DNA from: Sphagnum magellanicum
Taxonomy: Eukaryota; Streptophyta; Sphagnopsida; Sphagnales; Sphagnaceae
Direction: 5' to 3'
DNA length: 64,000 nucleotides
NCBI GenBank assembly: GCA_021904315.1
Contig: CM038917.1
Location: 3,890,041 to 3,954,040, forward strand
In this document: positions 62,391 to 64,000 of the stretch, one piece after another
Position numbering within the stretch: position 1 is the first letter of the stretch
Layout of the letters: each line of letters starts with the position of its first letter
Program-made: the position numbers and the translations under genes
Notes under the pieces: model-generated
What the model was told of the DNA's origin: nothing
Database searches by the model: none
What the model saw: only the letters and a program-made list of their open reading frames with translations

Positions 62391-63540
62391 CTAAAAATCA
62401 AGACTTGGCAACAATAGGCTGGTGGTGAGGAAGTTTTCAAGTGCATAATCTACATGTCACAAATCTTATTTACAACCACCATATTCGTTTTAGTATTCAT
62501 TATTAATTTTGTATTTGGTTTCTTCATTACAACTCCCAACATTTAATATTTCCCATTACCTTGCTACAGGTATTTCTCCCATGTTCTCTTGGCACAAGAG
62601 GGCATTTGTAGCCTACCTCCCCTTCTTAGGATTTGATGCGATCCTAAAGCTGAAAGCATAATGTATAGGAAAGATCTATTCAAGGAGTGGTCAAGGGTGC
62701 AATCACAAAATAATGACCCACTCAAGGTGTAACCACTACTTACAAACTCACAAATTTGGGTCCAACTCAACCTATATGTTGAAAATACTCAAAATAATTA
62801 AGGAATGTTATCTAAGATATAGTTGTCCATGATGTATGAAAAATTCCAATTTTTCCACTAACATGAAAAGGTTCAAAAGCACTCATTTAACATTGTAACT
62901 AATCTTGGGAGGGGTAAATTGGGCTTGAATATGCTCAATAGTGCCATACATTTCATTGAATGTTTGGTAATATGTAATAAAATAATTAATATGTTATTAG
63001 GTTAGGTTTATTATTCACAAAAACCCTAGTTCAATTTATGCACATTCATTAGAACATTTATGAGTGAAGGGATTGCAAAAAAATCCACCAAATTGCTATT
63101 TAAAAAGGGATTGTATTTTCTTAAACAATTATGTGTCATTTCCTAATTATTTCTAAAGTACATGTAGTTTAGCCCAATTAATAATTGATTTGTCCAATTA
63201 ATTATGAAATTGCAAGTTTGATATTTTAAATTGAAATGTTATTGGATGGATGGTACATAGGTATGAAAAAAGTTGATGAACTTGAGGTTTTGTTCAAGTA
63301 GTTAGTTCAGTGGAAATCATTTACATTAGGTTTAAGGTTTAGGTATCCTTGCTTTGCAAAAAAGTTTTTAGGACTAGATGCATGTCTTCGAGTGGGAAAA
63401 CTAAGTTGTTTGTCAAGTTTGAACTTCAACTCAAAGAATTTCTCACTATCCATGGCAAGCTCAAGCAATAAGAGGATCACGCAAAAAAAGTTGAATTGAA
63501 TTAGTAACGTTTGAGGCGTTGCCTTGAGGACTCAAAAATC
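62391..63540. other. intergenic DNA, nothing recognised
   Basis: No gene or element end seen. A - strand frame at 62564-62770 has no family features. Confidence 0.4.
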
Positions 63541-63554
63541 CCCACAATGTTATA

Positions 63555-64000
63555 AGAAATGCATGAAGGAGTCAGTGGTGGGCAAATCACAATTTGCAAG
63601 AACTTGGACATGAAGTATTGGTGGCCAATAATGCATAAGGATGTTTTCCAATATTGCTAAGCTTGTGACAACTGTCAACAAATGGGGAATTTGATACAAA
63701 ATAACATAGCAAAATTGGTAACTTCATTACCAATAGAACCTTTCATAAAGTGGGGATTGGATTTTGTTGGCCTAATCAAACCCATAAGCAAGTATACTAG
63801 AAACAAGTACATTCTAATAGCCACTGACTATGCCACCAAGTGGGTGGAAGCAAAAACACTACACATCAATATAATAACTATGACAACAAAATTCATCTAT
63901 GAATTCATTTTCACATAGTTTGGTTATTCGCTTACTTTGGCAAGTGATTAGGGCATTCATTTTATCAATGATGTGATTGAAATTCTTACAAACCATTTTC
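63555..64000 (+). pseudogene. second Ty3/gypsy integrase fragment, cut by window edge
   Basis: The + strand reads MHEGVSGGQITICKNLDMKY, WWPIMHKDVFQYC, a stop, [11 protein letters not shown], then [49 protein letters not shown], a stop, FGYSLTLASD, a stop, GIHFINDVIEILTNHF. This is the zinc-binding part and core of a gypsy integrase. Here the core Asp of ATDYATKW and the second Asp (ASD) are kept, unlike the 51-kb copy, but a histidine of the zinc motif reads Gln and three stops interrupt it. Upstream pol is not recognisable; the rest lies beyond the window. Confidence 0.85.

Overview
The window looks like nuclear DNA of a land plant. It holds one large intron-containing protein kinase gene with GT-AG introns, set in AT-rich intergenic DNA full of decayed plant-type transposons (Ty3/gypsy, CACTA, MITEs). 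Nothing looks bacterial, organellar or viral, and I see no rRNA, tRNA or CRISPR array. The gypsy type and the gene-poor, transposon-rich layout would fit a non-flowering land plant, but the species cannot be fixed from this sequence.

Region by region. 1-5,030: AT-rich intergenic DNA with a pyrimidine-rich tandem repeat and one MITE. About 5,060-19,800: the only convincing host gene, a plant STE20/SPS1-type serine/threonine kinase on the + strand. I read 21 coding exons, with start at 6,638 and stop at 19,779-19,781. They join in one frame to an 817-residue protein with an N-terminal kinase domain, a PF1-like WNF motif, three RFxV tetrapeptides in the tail and a C-terminal coiled coil. Its leader is long and rich in simple repeats, and introns 1 and 7 carry minisatellites. 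19,800-34,900: intergenic DNA with small inverted-repeat elements (27.5, 28.6 and 29.2 kb), a GC-richer block ending in (TA)n at 21.8 kb, a very AT-rich tract (31.1-32.5 kb) and a diverged repeat array (33.6-34.2 kb). 35,000-46,005: foldback and inverted repeats, an 0.8-kb element with long terminal inverted repeats, coiled-coil pseudogene pieces, and a 4.7-kb CACTA-like element without transposase but with internal 0.3-kb repeats. 47,350-49,330: a broken tnp2 (CACTA) transposase. 49,730-56,730: a decayed Ty3/gypsy element on the - strand (gag, protease, RT, RNase H, integrase), followed by an unidentified Q/K-rich broken ORF. 58,100-64,000: an unidentified multi-exon pseudogene and part of a second gypsy integrase running off the right edge.

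How it fits together: only the kinase appears functional. Every mobile element read here has stops, frameshifts or lost catalytic residues. I found no new multi-gene system. The leads most worth following are the repeated RFxV motifs in the kinase tail, the gypsy element whose inspected catalytic aspartates are all asparagine, and the unidentified pseudogenes. All exon joins and family calls were made by eye, without database searches.
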